Below, one piece after another: positions 21,473-29,769 of a stretch of 30,291 nt of DNA (position 1 is its first letter; each line of letters starts with the position of its first letter). The position numbers and the translations under genes were made by a program. The stretch is from NCBI GenBank assembly GCA_900768125.1, contig CAAGBS010000015.1, positions 1 to 30,291 on the forward strand. Direction: 5' to 3'. Origin of the DNA: Oscillospiraceae bacterium (GTDB taxonomy: Bacteria; Bacillota; Clostridia; Oscillospirales; Ruminococcaceae). The notes beneath the pieces were generated by a model. It did no database searches. It saw only the letters and a program-made list of their open reading frames with translations, and was not told the origin of the DNA.

Positions 21473-22229
21473 TATTATCCAAGCATTCCTTTCCGGTTCT
21501 ATCACGATAGAACCATACCATTCTTCTGTCGACCTCATAGTACTTGCAGTCAAAAAACTCACAGATTGCCTTTAATTCTGCTTCCGATGTAAGCTCAAGG
21601 TCTATGCACTTTTCGATTTCAGGTCTAATATAATCACTATCACTTTGAAAGCTAACCATCTGGTCAAAACAACTGCTTGCGAACTGGTAAAGCGGCATTC
21701 CCAGTCTTTCAGCAAGTTCTGCTATCATATTACAAGTATCCATCGAAAAGCCAAATTCGTTCTGTATATCTATGAATTCATCTGGAATTTCAATAAATTC
21801 TTCTCGCAGCGCTTCCTTATTCAATATTATTTCCTCCATTTCCGATACCGACTCTGTCCGTGTAACGGTCAGATTTATCCTGTTGTCAGGCGCGGACTTA
21901 TTTTCTTTTAGTACTTGTTTTGGTGTGAAATCTACTATATGACGGAAATCTCTGCTCATAGCAGACTCTGCACTATAGCCAAAATCAAGAGCAAGGTGAT
22001 TTAATGGATATGTAGGGTTTTCCTTTATTTTCCTACAGATGAAGAAGATTTTTCTCATTTTTATATAGAGGAAAAGACTCTCATCTAAGACTGCGTCAAA
22101 ACAGTTCTTATAAAACTTTGAGTTAAACCCTGTCTGCTTACTTACTCCCAAAATTATCTCGTTGGGTTTCCATTCGATATGCTCGTCAATATAGTCTAGA
22201 GCAATATTCAACATATTTCTGCCTGCCAT
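21465..22229 (-). CDS. AraC-like regulator with unknown C-terminal domain
   Basis: The 254-residue protein has an AraC-type double helix-turn-helix at its N-terminus (about 5-108). It opens ALDYIDEHI, the first helix pair lies around SKQTGFNSKFYKNCFD, and the second is LNHLALDFGYSAESAMSRDFRHIVDFTPKQVL. Usual AraC proteins carry this domain at the C-terminus. Here about 145 further residues follow, acidic and mostly helical, of no family I recognise. Possibly that part senses a ligand or a phage protein. AGGAGG seven bases before the ATG fixes the start at 22229. It has a good promoter and overlaps the next gene. Confidence 0.78.
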   Translation of the reverse strand: MAGRNMLNIALDYIDEHIEWKPNEIILGVSKQTGFNSKFYKNCFDAVLDESLFLYIKMRKIFFICRKIKENPTYPLNHLALDFGYSAESAMSRDFRHIVDFTPKQVLKENKSAPDNRINLTVTRTESVSEMEEIILNKEALREEFIEIPDEFIDIQNEFGFSMDTCNMIAELAERLGMPLYQFASSCFDQMVSFQSDSDYIRPEIEKCIDLELTSEAELKAICEFFDCKYYEVDRRMVWFYRDRTGKECLDNND

Positions 22230-22258
22230 ATGCAAACCTCCTTTGTGTTTGTGATTTT

Positions 22259-22287
22259 ATTATAACACACTAAAATCACTTTGTCTT
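22259..22287 (-). promoter_or_regulatory. promoter of the AraC-like cassette
   Basis: On the minus strand, AAGACA (22287-22282) is followed after 17 bases by TATAAT (22264-22259), with TGT just before the -10. Confidence 0.7.
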
Positions 22288-22336
22288 AACATTTTCAGAG
22301 CACATTATGTCAATTTCTTGTTCCGAATGAAAATTA

Positions 22337-22370
22337 ATGTCCACCAAGAAAATCAATCCAAGGTGGGCAT
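22337..22370 (-). terminator. probable terminator after the lysozyme gene
   Basis: ATGTCCACC (22337-22345) pairs with GGTGGGCAT (22362-22370) with one G-U pair. On the minus strand TAATTTTC follows, a modest T-run. It lies about 25 bases past the lysozyme stop. Confidence 0.5.
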
Positions 22371-22395
22371 TGCTGCTGTATGGTATTAAGTTTTA

Positions 22396-23262
22396 TCAGA
22401 GCATTTCGTTTACACGCTTCTGCACAGCAAAATAGTCATATCCTGCCGCAGTGAGTTTCTCCTTGCGTTCAGCGCCGTTCCCCCACAGCCCCGCAATAAC
22501 CTCAACGGCAATCTCATCGGTAGTTTTCCTATATAGCTTTTCATTGACTCTTTTCTGAACCGCATTGTAGTCATATCCGGCGGCAGTGAGCAGTCTTTCA
22601 CGCTCCGCGCCGTTATCCCACTTGCCGGCAAGAACCTCGTCAGCAAGCTGATCTATGGTTTTCTTGACAGGCTTTTTTTTACTGTAATCGGTAAAGCAAA
22701 TATCCCCGTCAACATCATAGCCGCCTATCTTATCCACACCCCACTGCCACATGGTCTGACCGTAGTTGTATCTTGAAGGACGGTCGGGGCTGTTAGTCCA
22801 GTGGGCAAGCCAGATGTCGTACCTGCCGACAATTCTGCTCTTGTCGTAATAGTTCTCCATAAAGGACGGATTTACATAAACTCCGGGCTTGAATCCTGCT
22901 TTCCTTATCCTTTCGCAGAACTCAATTGCCATCTTAGTGCGAGTGTTCGTATTCAGACCATCGATCTGCTTTTTCTCCTCCATGTCGAAGAATACGGGAT
23001 ATGTAGGTGATAATCCCTTGATGACATCAACGCATTTCTCGGCTTCTGCCTGCGCCTGTTTCACGCTCATAGCGTAGCTGTACCAGTAAAATCCGTAGGC
23101 TATACCGTACTTCTTGCAGTCAGCCACGAACCTATCCATAGTCACGTCTTTCTTTGTTGAAAATCCCGCGCGGATAATTACGAACTTCACACCCGCCTGT
23201 TTCAGCACAGGAAAGCTGATGCCCTCCTGGCAGTAGCTTAAATCAACACCTTTAATCTTCAT
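22396..23262 (-). CDS. GH25 phage endolysin with two Cpl-7 repeats
   Basis: The 288-residue muramidase cuts the MurNAc-GlcNAc bond of peptidoglycan to release phage. The GH25 domain (about 1-195) has Asp7 in GVDLSYCQ and the catalytic pair in FFDMEE (Asp93, Glu95). Two C-terminal CW_7 (Cpl-7) repeats follow (about 205-240 and 247-285), each with LADEV/IAVEV, GKWDNG/GLWGNG and LTAAGYDY. They bind the cell wall. There is no signal peptide, so export needs the holin. The second of two adjacent ATGs (23262) is chosen for its six-base spacing from AAGGAGG. It overlaps the holin gene end. Confidence 0.95.
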   Translation of the reverse strand: MKIKGVDLSYCQEGISFPVLKQAGVKFVIIRAGFSTKKDVTMDRFVADCKKYGIAYGFYWYSYAMSVKQAQAEAEKCVDVIKGLSPTYPVFFDMEEKKQIDGLNTNTRTKMAIEFCERIRKAGFKPGVYVNPSFMENYYDKSRIVGRYDIWLAHWTNSPDRPSRYNYGQTMWQWGVDKIGGYDVDGDICFTDYSKKKPVKKTIDQLADEVLAGKWDNGAERERLLTAAGYDYNAVQKRVNEKLYRKTTDEIAVEVIAGLWGNGAERKEKLTAAGYDYFAVQKRVNEML

Positions 23263-23674
23263 CATCGTCCTCCTTTTCCGAGCGCTTATGCAGCTGCTCA
23301 AGCACATCTTTCAGCTTCTTAGGGACAGGCAAACCCAGGTGAGCGGCATTCTCAAGCAGTGAAATACCCTCGTTCGACAGATAGAAGAATATCACCGCAG
23401 TGCGCAGAACAGAACCAGCTCCAATAACCCGTGTGTCAAGAATATGCCCGCCGCCGACCAGAGCGAAGATAAGCACCTTTCTGCATATTCCCTTAAACCC
23501 GACTGCGCTTGACAGCTTCTTGTCCGAAATAGCGCACATCACTCCGGTTATGTAGTCGATAACCACAAAGGCAATAAGCGCAAAAAGCAAGCCATCGCTC
23601 CCTCCGAGAAACCAGCCGAGCCACCCGCCGACTGCCATAAAAACAAGCTGAATTGTGTTCCAGAATTCTCTCAT
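23252..23674 (-). CDS. phage holin (toxin secretion/phage lysis family)
   Basis: The 140-residue membrane protein has three or four hydrophobic segments: FMAVGGWLGWFLGG, LLFALIAFVVIDYITGVMCA, VLIFALVGGGHIL and a further stretch near AVIFFYLSNEGISLLENA. A charged tail ends in acidic residues. The DYITG motif and the GFKGICRK linker match the holin family found beside GH25 lysins in clostridial phages. It would open the membrane so the lysozyme reaches the wall. The start at 23674 has GGAGGG six bases upstream; the track of upstream codons overlaps the tail gene. Confidence 0.9.
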   Translation of the reverse strand: MREFWNTIQLVFMAVGGWLGWFLGGSDGLLFALIAFVVIDYITGVMCAISDKKLSSAVGFKGICRKVLIFALVGGGHILDTRVIGAGSVLRTAVIFFYLSNEGISLLENAAHLGLPVPKKLKDVLEQLHKRSEKEDDDED

Positions 23675-23688
23675 AATAAACCCTCCAA

Positions 23689-25413
23689 TCATTCGTCAAC
23701 GATATCGTAAGTAATTTTCATGACCTGCCCGTCCAGTTTTCGCACCGGCTCGGACAGGTTGTTTATTGTGGTAAGGCACAGCTTGCATATTCCAAGCGCA
23801 AAGCCGAAGAAATGCTGACTGCCGCTTGAATACGGATAGTACGGCAGGACATACAGCGGCAGATTAAGTCCGTCCGTCTTGATGAGGTTTGCATACGAAT
23901 ACAGATAACTGTTTCCATAAGTCGGCGCAGAAAACCTCATTCTGTATCTTCCGTAATCCTCTCCGCTTTTGATTATCTCAAGGGCAAGCAGCGAATAGGA
24001 AATGTTGCAGCTGTCGCAAATCACAAGCGGAGTGTTCGTCTTTTCGTCAACATAAAATCCCCAGAAGCTCGCCGCCGTCATATTAGAGAGTGTTCCATCA
24101 GCGACATACTGCCATGTCTTGCCCGTGGATTTGCCGTCCTTGGTGAAAACACGCAGCTGCCCGAAGTTGTTTGTTCCTGTCGCTTCTTTTCCGTCTATCA
24201 GCGGATATTTAGTAATGACGAAGTACTTATCGTCCCACTCAAAGGCGCTCAGCGCATTGCAGTAATCGCCGTTCACACCCGCGCCGTAAAACCATCTGTA
24301 CTGCGATGAAGAATTGCTTATTCTCTCATACTTAAAGCCCACGCCATACGTCTGGAGCAGAGTGTCGGTTTCGATGGTTTTCTTCAAAACCTGCGAGTAG
24401 TCGGACAGATTGAAAATATAGTGATAGATATGGCATCGTGATGTCGCAACAATATGTATCTTATCGCCGATAACATACGGAAAATATGCAAGCCACTGTG
24501 GGTTGTTCTCCCAATCCTGCCGCAGCTTTTCCTTTTCTTCCTGCGGTACATAGTCCGCATTTGTAGTGTTACAGTCATAAAAATAGCCGCCGTGATGATA
24601 GCTGTTGTCGTACATGGAATCCGGAATACGCTCTGCCGCCGGGAACAGCTCTATCACCTTTTTCACGCTGATAATGCCGCAGAACGGCTTTTCCGCGCTT
24701 ACGCTTATGGACATGGGGTCGAACATAACGACCTCATAAATGCGCCCGTCATGGATATGCTTTCCGAGGAGCCGCACATTTCCATTCGTCAGCCTGCCCA
24801 TGTAAAACCACTTGAAGACCCCGCAGTTGAACTGCGAATCCGGAATATACCGCCCGACAATAGTGTGATACGCCTGCTTGAACGAATCCAGAGAGCTGCT
24901 GTTAAGGTCAGTTCCTCCGCAGGACAGATTCCAGTAGGAATGGTGCATTCCGTTTGTGCCGCCGTCCTTGGTGGTAAGGCAGATACAACTGATTTCGCCG
25001 TTCGCCTTATCCGAAGCGAAATCCCAGACGTGGCGGTAGCCCTTGCCGTTCTCAATACGACCGCTTTCGTTTGCGTTGTAAGTGCCTATTGAAGTGTCCG
25101 TGCTGGTATTTGAAATCCCGGCATGACCTATCTCCTCGTTCGTCCACGGAAGCATCATATTATTGCCGTCCTCGGGGATTTTGTCACGGCAGACGATAAC
25201 TCCACGGAACGCAGTATCGGCAATGTTTCCCACGAAATCACGCAGCATATTGAAGCTGCGGTCGTTGTCGGAATCCATGCCGATTTCAATGTAATCGGGC
25301 GGGTTGAGAATCGTGTCCACTGCGTTGGTTATCATGTTTTCCTCGTGCAGTTCATGGACTACCTCGCCCGTCTTTTCGTCAAAAAACTGAATGGTCGCAC
25401 GTCCTTTTATCAT
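23689..25413 (-). CDS. large distal phage tail protein, probable receptor binding
   Basis: The 574-residue protein is rich in Tyr, Trp, Asn and Gly and has no signal peptide or membrane segment. It begins MIKGRATIQFFDEKTGEVV, like a tail-attachment region. It goes on with many short beta-strand patterns, for example YFPYVIGDKIHIVATS, DDKYFVITKYPLIDG and LPLYVLPYYPY, suggesting a beta-propeller-like body. I recognise no named family. Its position after the tail hub gene and before the holin is where siphophages encode their host-recognition or fibre proteins. The start overlaps the hub gene stop by four bases, with AGGAGGAAG upstream. Confidence 0.7.
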   Translation of the reverse strand: MIKGRATIQFFDEKTGEVVHELHEENMITNAVDTILNPPDYIEIGMDSDNDRSFNMLRDFVGNIADTAFRGVIVCRDKIPEDGNNMMLPWTNEEIGHAGISNTSTDTSIGTYNANESGRIENGKGYRHVWDFASDKANGEISCICLTTKDGGTNGMHHSYWNLSCGGTDLNSSSLDSFKQAYHTIVGRYIPDSQFNCGVFKWFYMGRLTNGNVRLLGKHIHDGRIYEVVMFDPMSISVSAEKPFCGIISVKKVIELFPAAERIPDSMYDNSYHHGGYFYDCNTTNADYVPQEEKEKLRQDWENNPQWLAYFPYVIGDKIHIVATSRCHIYHYIFNLSDYSQVLKKTIETDTLLQTYGVGFKYERISNSSSQYRWFYGAGVNGDYCNALSAFEWDDKYFVITKYPLIDGKEATGTNNFGQLRVFTKDGKSTGKTWQYVADGTLSNMTAASFWGFYVDEKTNTPLVICDSCNISYSLLALEIIKSGEDYGRYRMRFSAPTYGNSYLYSYANLIKTDGLNLPLYVLPYYPYSSGSQHFFGFALGICKLCLTTINNLSEPVRKLDGQVMKITYDIVDE

Positions 25414-27182
25414 GTTTCTTCCTCCTCATACGGTGTGTAAATAAACGATGTCTGGAAGCTGCCGCACGGCGAGTTGTTCAGCACATCTGTAAGATTTCCG
25501 ACATCTCCGTCATACAGCAAAGTAATGCTCTGAACGCTGTCTTTCATCGCAGAACTTTCGAATGCAAGCCAAATCGTACTGCCGAAATCACCAACGCCGA
25601 AGTCAGCGGAAATCGGCTGTAAACGCACCGTTTCCTTTTCGGTGGTGACTATCATTGTGAATGCAGGAACCGCTATTTCATCAGCCTTGACGGGATTTCG
25701 CAGTTCAAGATACAGCTTTCTGTTCGATACGTTCACCACGGTGATAGGCGGTGGTGTGATTATCTTCGGACTCCATGCGTCAGGAAATATTGCCATAACA
25801 GTGGGTTCAAGAGTTTTCCTGCCCCTCTCACGCTTGATGAAAGCAGGCAATGGCTCGCCGAAACCGAACTTATGCGATTTGAGAATCTCAAACAGCAGAC
25901 TATCCGATGTGCGTACAAGCGCTTTTCTGACTGTTCTCCGCATAGTGAAATGAACCTCATTCTCACGGGCTTCAATGTAGCCGTCCCAGGGCGTATCTCC
26001 GGCAAGGTAAGCGACCATTACATATCCCCACGTCTGCATTTTCGGAAATTTACCCTCTGCGCCGTCAGACGAAATTACACTAAGCGACATTGTGTTTTGT
26101 CCGACTTCCGATGTGAACGGATAGGTGTAGGTCTTAGTGTGCGCTCCCTCACTAAAATACTCTTCGTACCGCATAACTTCGTTTTCGTTCTTTTTCAGAA
26201 TAAACGCAAGCGTTCCTGCGGCTGAAATCACAAATTTCACGGTCGAACAGAATGCCGCATAAGTCGCTTGAATCGCATTGTAAGTAATGCGAAACAGCCG
26301 CTGTGACTTCTCCGTAACCGAAATATCCGCGCTGTTTGTCGCAGTTTTGAGTTCCGCAGTGGATTCGCCAACGTCCTTGCGTATCTCGTTCGTTTTCTGC
26401 TCCATCTGGTAGAGATTGTCCGAAATGCTCGGACGATAATCTCCGACCTCAATGGAAATTTCACGGCGGTTAAATGGGTTGAAACTCATGGCAATTATGC
26501 GTGTGTTCACGTTGAGGTCAAACGGGTGGAACACGATATGCACGTTGTCGCCAACAGAAAAATTCACGTTCTTGTAGAGCGTCAGACCATAATTTGTAGT
26601 CCCGGAACGGCTGTCGGTTTCCATGGTCAAATCCGAAACGTTGCGCCCGTCCATAATGCCGATATAGTCCTGCGAACCTCTGTGCGAACGGATATTTATC
26701 TCATTTCCGTTGTACTCGATTTCTCCTCCGCATAAAGCGATAAGCTGCATTAAGGCGGCTCGGCGGGTACATTCTCGGTTTATTTTCAGCTTGACGGGGA
26801 CGGTCGGATCGCATATTCCTGCGGTCAGAGAAGTTCCTTGAAGCAAAGAAATAAGGCACTCACCGGGAGCGCCCTCGAAATCAAATTCAGTCAGCTTGTA
26901 TTCGTCATTGTTCAGTTCGTATGATTTGTGCTCGCACTCAACAGTGCAAATTGCAATGCCGTTTGACAGGGATTTTGAAACTTTCACAACATTGAAAAGG
27001 TAGTTAAGAGTGTCGCTTTTCAATTCGACTTCAAGCCCCGTGAAAATCTCTTTCGCCGCCGATGAAATTACCGAAAACTGAAAGGTGCATTCTCCATTCA
27101 AACTGTCGGTGAGAGATGCAGAAATCACCCGTGTAAACACACCTCGGACATTGCCGTTTTCAGTCACGATTATCTGTACCAT
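25410..27182 (-). CDS. phage tail hub/endopeptidase-like protein (Tal type)
   Basis: The 590-residue protein starts MVQIIVTENGN. The first ~280 residues follow the phage minor structural (tail-associated hub, gp27-like) pattern: an early strand pair, ISSAAKEIFTGLEVEL, LNYLFNVVKVSKS and a late NVNTRIIAMSFNPFNRREISIEVGDY. A helical linker (YQMEQKTNEIRKDVGESTAEL) leads to a beta-rich C-terminal half. Such proteins close the tail tip and may carry wall-degrading activity; I see no clear peptidase motif here. The start ATG at 27182 shares a base with the tape measure stop (TGATG). Confidence 0.8.
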   Translation of the reverse strand: MVQIIVTENGNVRGVFTRVISASLTDSLNGECTFQFSVISSAAKEIFTGLEVELKSDTLNYLFNVVKVSKSLSNGIAICTVECEHKSYELNNDEYKLTEFDFEGAPGECLISLLQGTSLTAGICDPTVPVKLKINRECTRRAALMQLIALCGGEIEYNGNEINIRSHRGSQDYIGIMDGRNVSDLTMETDSRSGTTNYGLTLYKNVNFSVGDNVHIVFHPFDLNVNTRIIAMSFNPFNRREISIEVGDYRPSISDNLYQMEQKTNEIRKDVGESTAELKTATNSADISVTEKSQRLFRITYNAIQATYAAFCSTVKFVISAAGTLAFILKKNENEVMRYEEYFSEGAHTKTYTYPFTSEVGQNTMSLSVISSDGAEGKFPKMQTWGYVMVAYLAGDTPWDGYIEARENEVHFTMRRTVRKALVRTSDSLLFEILKSHKFGFGEPLPAFIKRERGRKTLEPTVMAIFPDAWSPKIITPPPITVVNVSNRKLYLELRNPVKADEIAVPAFTMIVTTEKETVRLQPISADFGVGDFGSTIWLAFESSAMKDSVQSITLLYDGDVGNLTDVLNNSPCGSFQTSFIYTPYEEEET

Positions 27183-29644
27183 CACACCGCCCCCGCATTT
27201 CTCACCGTCACCTTGTTTTGATTCCACTGTATTCGGGATATTACCTTAGTCAGCGGAACTCCGTCAATGCTAAGCGGAATTGTTACATCAAATGCCTGCG
27301 TCTGTACTCCGTTGAAGCCCGAAACCGTGCCGTTCATATCCAAATCAAAATCAGACGGAATTGCATTCTGCATACTTTTTGAAACGTCTTTCATCTCATC
27401 GCCGAAGCCCTCGCCAAGCCCCTCTGCCATAAAGCCGCCAAGATTTGCGAACAGCTTTGACGGCGAGTGGATTCCGAAGAAATCCTTTATTCCGTCTACA
27501 ATGCCGCCGAAAAATCCGCTTATCTGATTCCAAAGCCACGCTCCCGCGTCAGAAATTCCCTGCCAAAGACCTTTCAGCAGATTGCCGCCGACCTCCGCCA
27601 TCTTGCCGAAGTAGCCACCGAATGCGTCCACGATTCCGGTTATGATTTGCGGAATTGCCTTGACTATCTCCACGATGATTGTCGGGAGGTTTTCGATAAG
27701 CGCAATAAACAGCTGAACGCCCGCCGCAACAAGCTGCGGAATCGCTCCGATAACGGCGTCAATAACGCTTGAAATAATCTGCGGAATAGCCGCAACAATG
27801 GTCGTGATGATTGTCGGCATGTTCTGCACAAGCGCAATGAGCAGCTTGATTCCTGCTTCAATGATAAGCGGAATTGCCGAAATCACCGCCGTGATTATTC
27901 CGTCAATTATCTGCGGAATTACCTCCACGATTGCCGCAATGATGTCCGGCAGAGCCGTCACAAGTGCCGTCAGCAGCTGTATTCCCGCTTCGATTATCTG
28001 CGGTATCGCGCCGATGAGGAAATCCACGATTCCCATGATTATCTGCGGCAGGGCTTCAATAAGGATTGGCAGTGAATCTAAAATGCCCTGCGCAAGTCCG
28101 GTCACAAGCTGCAAAGCTGCGTCCAAAATGAGCGGAAGATTGTCGATAAGCGTTTTCACTATCTCTACGACAACAGCGACTATCTGCGGAACAAGCTGTG
28201 GAATCGTGTCCGCAATGCCCTTGATGAGCGACAGCAGAATATCCGCTCCCGACGACACGATTTGCGGCAACAGCCCCACAAGTGCCGAGATTATCTCCGT
28301 CACGATTTTCGCAAGTGTGGGTGTGAGTTCAGAAATAGCCGACAGCAGTCCGTCTGCAAGCGCCTTGATGATACCCGGAGCGCTTTCGAGGACTGCTCCC
28401 GCGATAGAGGTTATGAGTTCCGCAAACTGCGGAATCAGCGTTCGGATAGTGTCGATAACAGATGTAACGCCGTTTTTCAGTTCGTCCGCAGCTTGCTCGT
28501 TGCCTGCGAGGAGGTCGGCAAGCCCGTCCGTGATTTGCGTTATTCCGGGCAGAAGTTCGCCGACCATGCGATTCTTCAGACCGCCTGCGGTGTGTGAAAG
28601 CCGTGTCAGACTGTCCTCAAATGCCGCAGACGCCGCAACCGCTTCGTTGCTCATAACCATGCCGTAATCCTCAGCTTCCTGCTTCAGACGTTCAGTTTCC
28701 TCGGCACTTGTGTTGAGGACTGCCGCCATATCCACAGCGGATTTTCCGAGGAGGTCGTTTGCGGCAGCGGTGCGTTCTGCGCCTGCCTCCATGCCTTGCA
28801 GAGCCGTGATTACCATACTCAGCTGCTCGTCCTGGGATTTACCGTTCAGTTCCTCGATGGAAAGCCCCACGGCGGACAGCTTTTCGGCTGCTGAATCCGA
28901 GCCGCCCGCCGCGTCAGTTATTACGGTGGACAGCTTTTTCATGCCCGTCTGGAGATTGTTCACGTCAGCGCCGCAGCGTTCAAAGACATAGCCCCACTTC
29001 TGATAGCTTTCGGCGCTGATACCGATTTTCTGCGATGTTTTGTCGATTTGGTCGCCGGCAGAACCGACATCATTCGCCATGTCCCACAGCTTTTTCCCTG
29101 CAGCAACACAGGCTGTTCCGACTGCGACTGCGGCCGCCCCGAGAGCAGCACCGATTTTCTTTGCGGTATCGCCTAACTTACTCAGTTTACCGTCAGCGTC
29201 CTCGCTTGTGTCTGCGGCTTTTTTGACGGAATCGGAGAAATCCTTTGCTTCATCTCCGGCGTTGTCAAAGCCCTTGTCTGCCTTTTCTAGGGCGGTGTTG
29301 TTGGAGTTAAGTTCACGCTCCATGCCGTTCAGAGCCGCCTGCGCATTGTTCAGCTGAATCTGCCAGCTTTGAGTGCGGCGGTCGTTCTCACCAAAGGACT
29401 CGGCGGCATTCTGCAAAGCAGTACGGAGCGTTTCAATTTTCTGCTTCTGCTGCTCGATTTCCTTTTTCAGCACCTGGTTTCTCGCCGTGAGAGCCTCAGC
29501 GGATCTGTCGTTCTTGTCGAACTGGGAGTCAACAAGCTTCATTTCAGAGCCAAGAACCTTGAAAGAATTGTTTATCTCGGCAAGGGATTTCTTGAATTCA
29601 CGCTCGCCCTCAAGACCTATTTTTAAGCCGAAATTTTCGGACAT
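27182..29644 (-). CDS. phage tail tape measure protein
   Basis: The 820-residue protein sets tail length and is ejected with DNA. The N-terminal ~150 residues are a coiled coil (ALTARNQVLKKEIEQQKQKIETL). Hydrophobic segments begin around 165-185. The middle (about 400-680) is a run of Ile/Ala/Leu/Pro-rich repeats. Three clear 44-residue units lie at about 546-589, 590-633 and 634-677, each like AIPQIIEAG-LL-AL-LP-II. A later FFGIHSPSKLFANLGGFMAEGLGEGF is the usual tape measure C-terminal motif. GGAGGTGA precedes the ATG. Directly upstream, where tail chaperone genes are expected, there are two terminator-like hairpins and a chloramphenicol resistance gene. Confidence 0.95.
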   Translation of the reverse strand: MSENFGLKIGLEGEREFKKSLAEINNSFKVLGSEMKLVDSQFDKNDRSAEALTARNQVLKKEIEQQKQKIETLRTALQNAAESFGENDRRTQSWQIQLNNAQAALNGMERELNSNNTALEKADKGFDNAGDEAKDFSDSVKKAADTSEDADGKLSKLGDTAKKIGAALGAAAVAVGTACVAAGKKLWDMANDVGSAGDQIDKTSQKIGISAESYQKWGYVFERCGADVNNLQTGMKKLSTVITDAAGGSDSAAEKLSAVGLSIEELNGKSQDEQLSMVITALQGMEAGAERTAAANDLLGKSAVDMAAVLNTSAEETERLKQEAEDYGMVMSNEAVAASAAFEDSLTRLSHTAGGLKNRMVGELLPGITQITDGLADLLAGNEQAADELKNGVTSVIDTIRTLIPQFAELITSIAGAVLESAPGIIKALADGLLSAISELTPTLAKIVTEIISALVGLLPQIVSSGADILLSLIKGIADTIPQLVPQIVAVVVEIVKTLIDNLPLILDAALQLVTGLAQGILDSLPILIEALPQIIMGIVDFLIGAIPQIIEAGIQLLTALVTALPDIIAAIVEVIPQIIDGIITAVISAIPLIIEAGIKLLIALVQNMPTIITTIVAAIPQIISSVIDAVIGAIPQLVAAGVQLFIALIENLPTIIVEIVKAIPQIITGIVDAFGGYFGKMAEVGGNLLKGLWQGISDAGAWLWNQISGFFGGIVDGIKDFFGIHSPSKLFANLGGFMAEGLGEGFGDEMKDVSKSMQNAIPSDFDLDMNGTVSGFNGVQTQAFDVTIPLSIDGVPLTKVISRIQWNQNKVTVRNAGAV
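27613..28009. repeat. three degenerate 132-bp repeats inside the tape measure gene
   Basis: The three 44-codon units repeat at DNA level every 132 bases, with phrases such as CTGCGGAAT recurring. They are coding repeats, which change tail length when copy number changes, not a separate element. Confidence 0.7.
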
Positions 29645-29674
29645 TCTGCGTCACCTCCTTCGGAAAATGGGCAT

Positions 29675-29695
29675 AAAAAAAGAGCCTTGCGGCTC
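29675..29695 (-). terminator. terminator just upstream of the tape measure gene
   Basis: On the minus strand, GAGCC, loop GCAA and GGCTC are followed by seven T. It lies about 30 bases before the tape measure start, so transcripts from upstream should stop here unless anti-termination acts. Confidence 0.85.
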
Positions 29696-29709
29696 GGGAG
29701 AGTATAGGA

Positions 29710-29739
29710 AAAGGAGCAACCGTGCGTGGTTGCTCCTTT
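29710..29739. terminator. 12-bp hairpin after the catP-like gene
   Basis: AAAGGAGCAACC (29710-29721) and GGTTGCTCCTTT (29728-29739) form a perfect stem with a six-base loop. Only four T lie at its minus-strand end, so it is a moderate terminator for the resistance gene 30 bases upstream. Confidence 0.65.
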
Positions 29740-29769
29740 ATTGTGTTAAAGTGCGCGATAAACTGGAAG

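Noticed and set aside
27600..28420. Possible CRISPR-like or tandem DNA repeats
   Set aside because: The repeats are coding, imperfect and have no spacers; they are the hydrophobic repeats of the tape measure protein.
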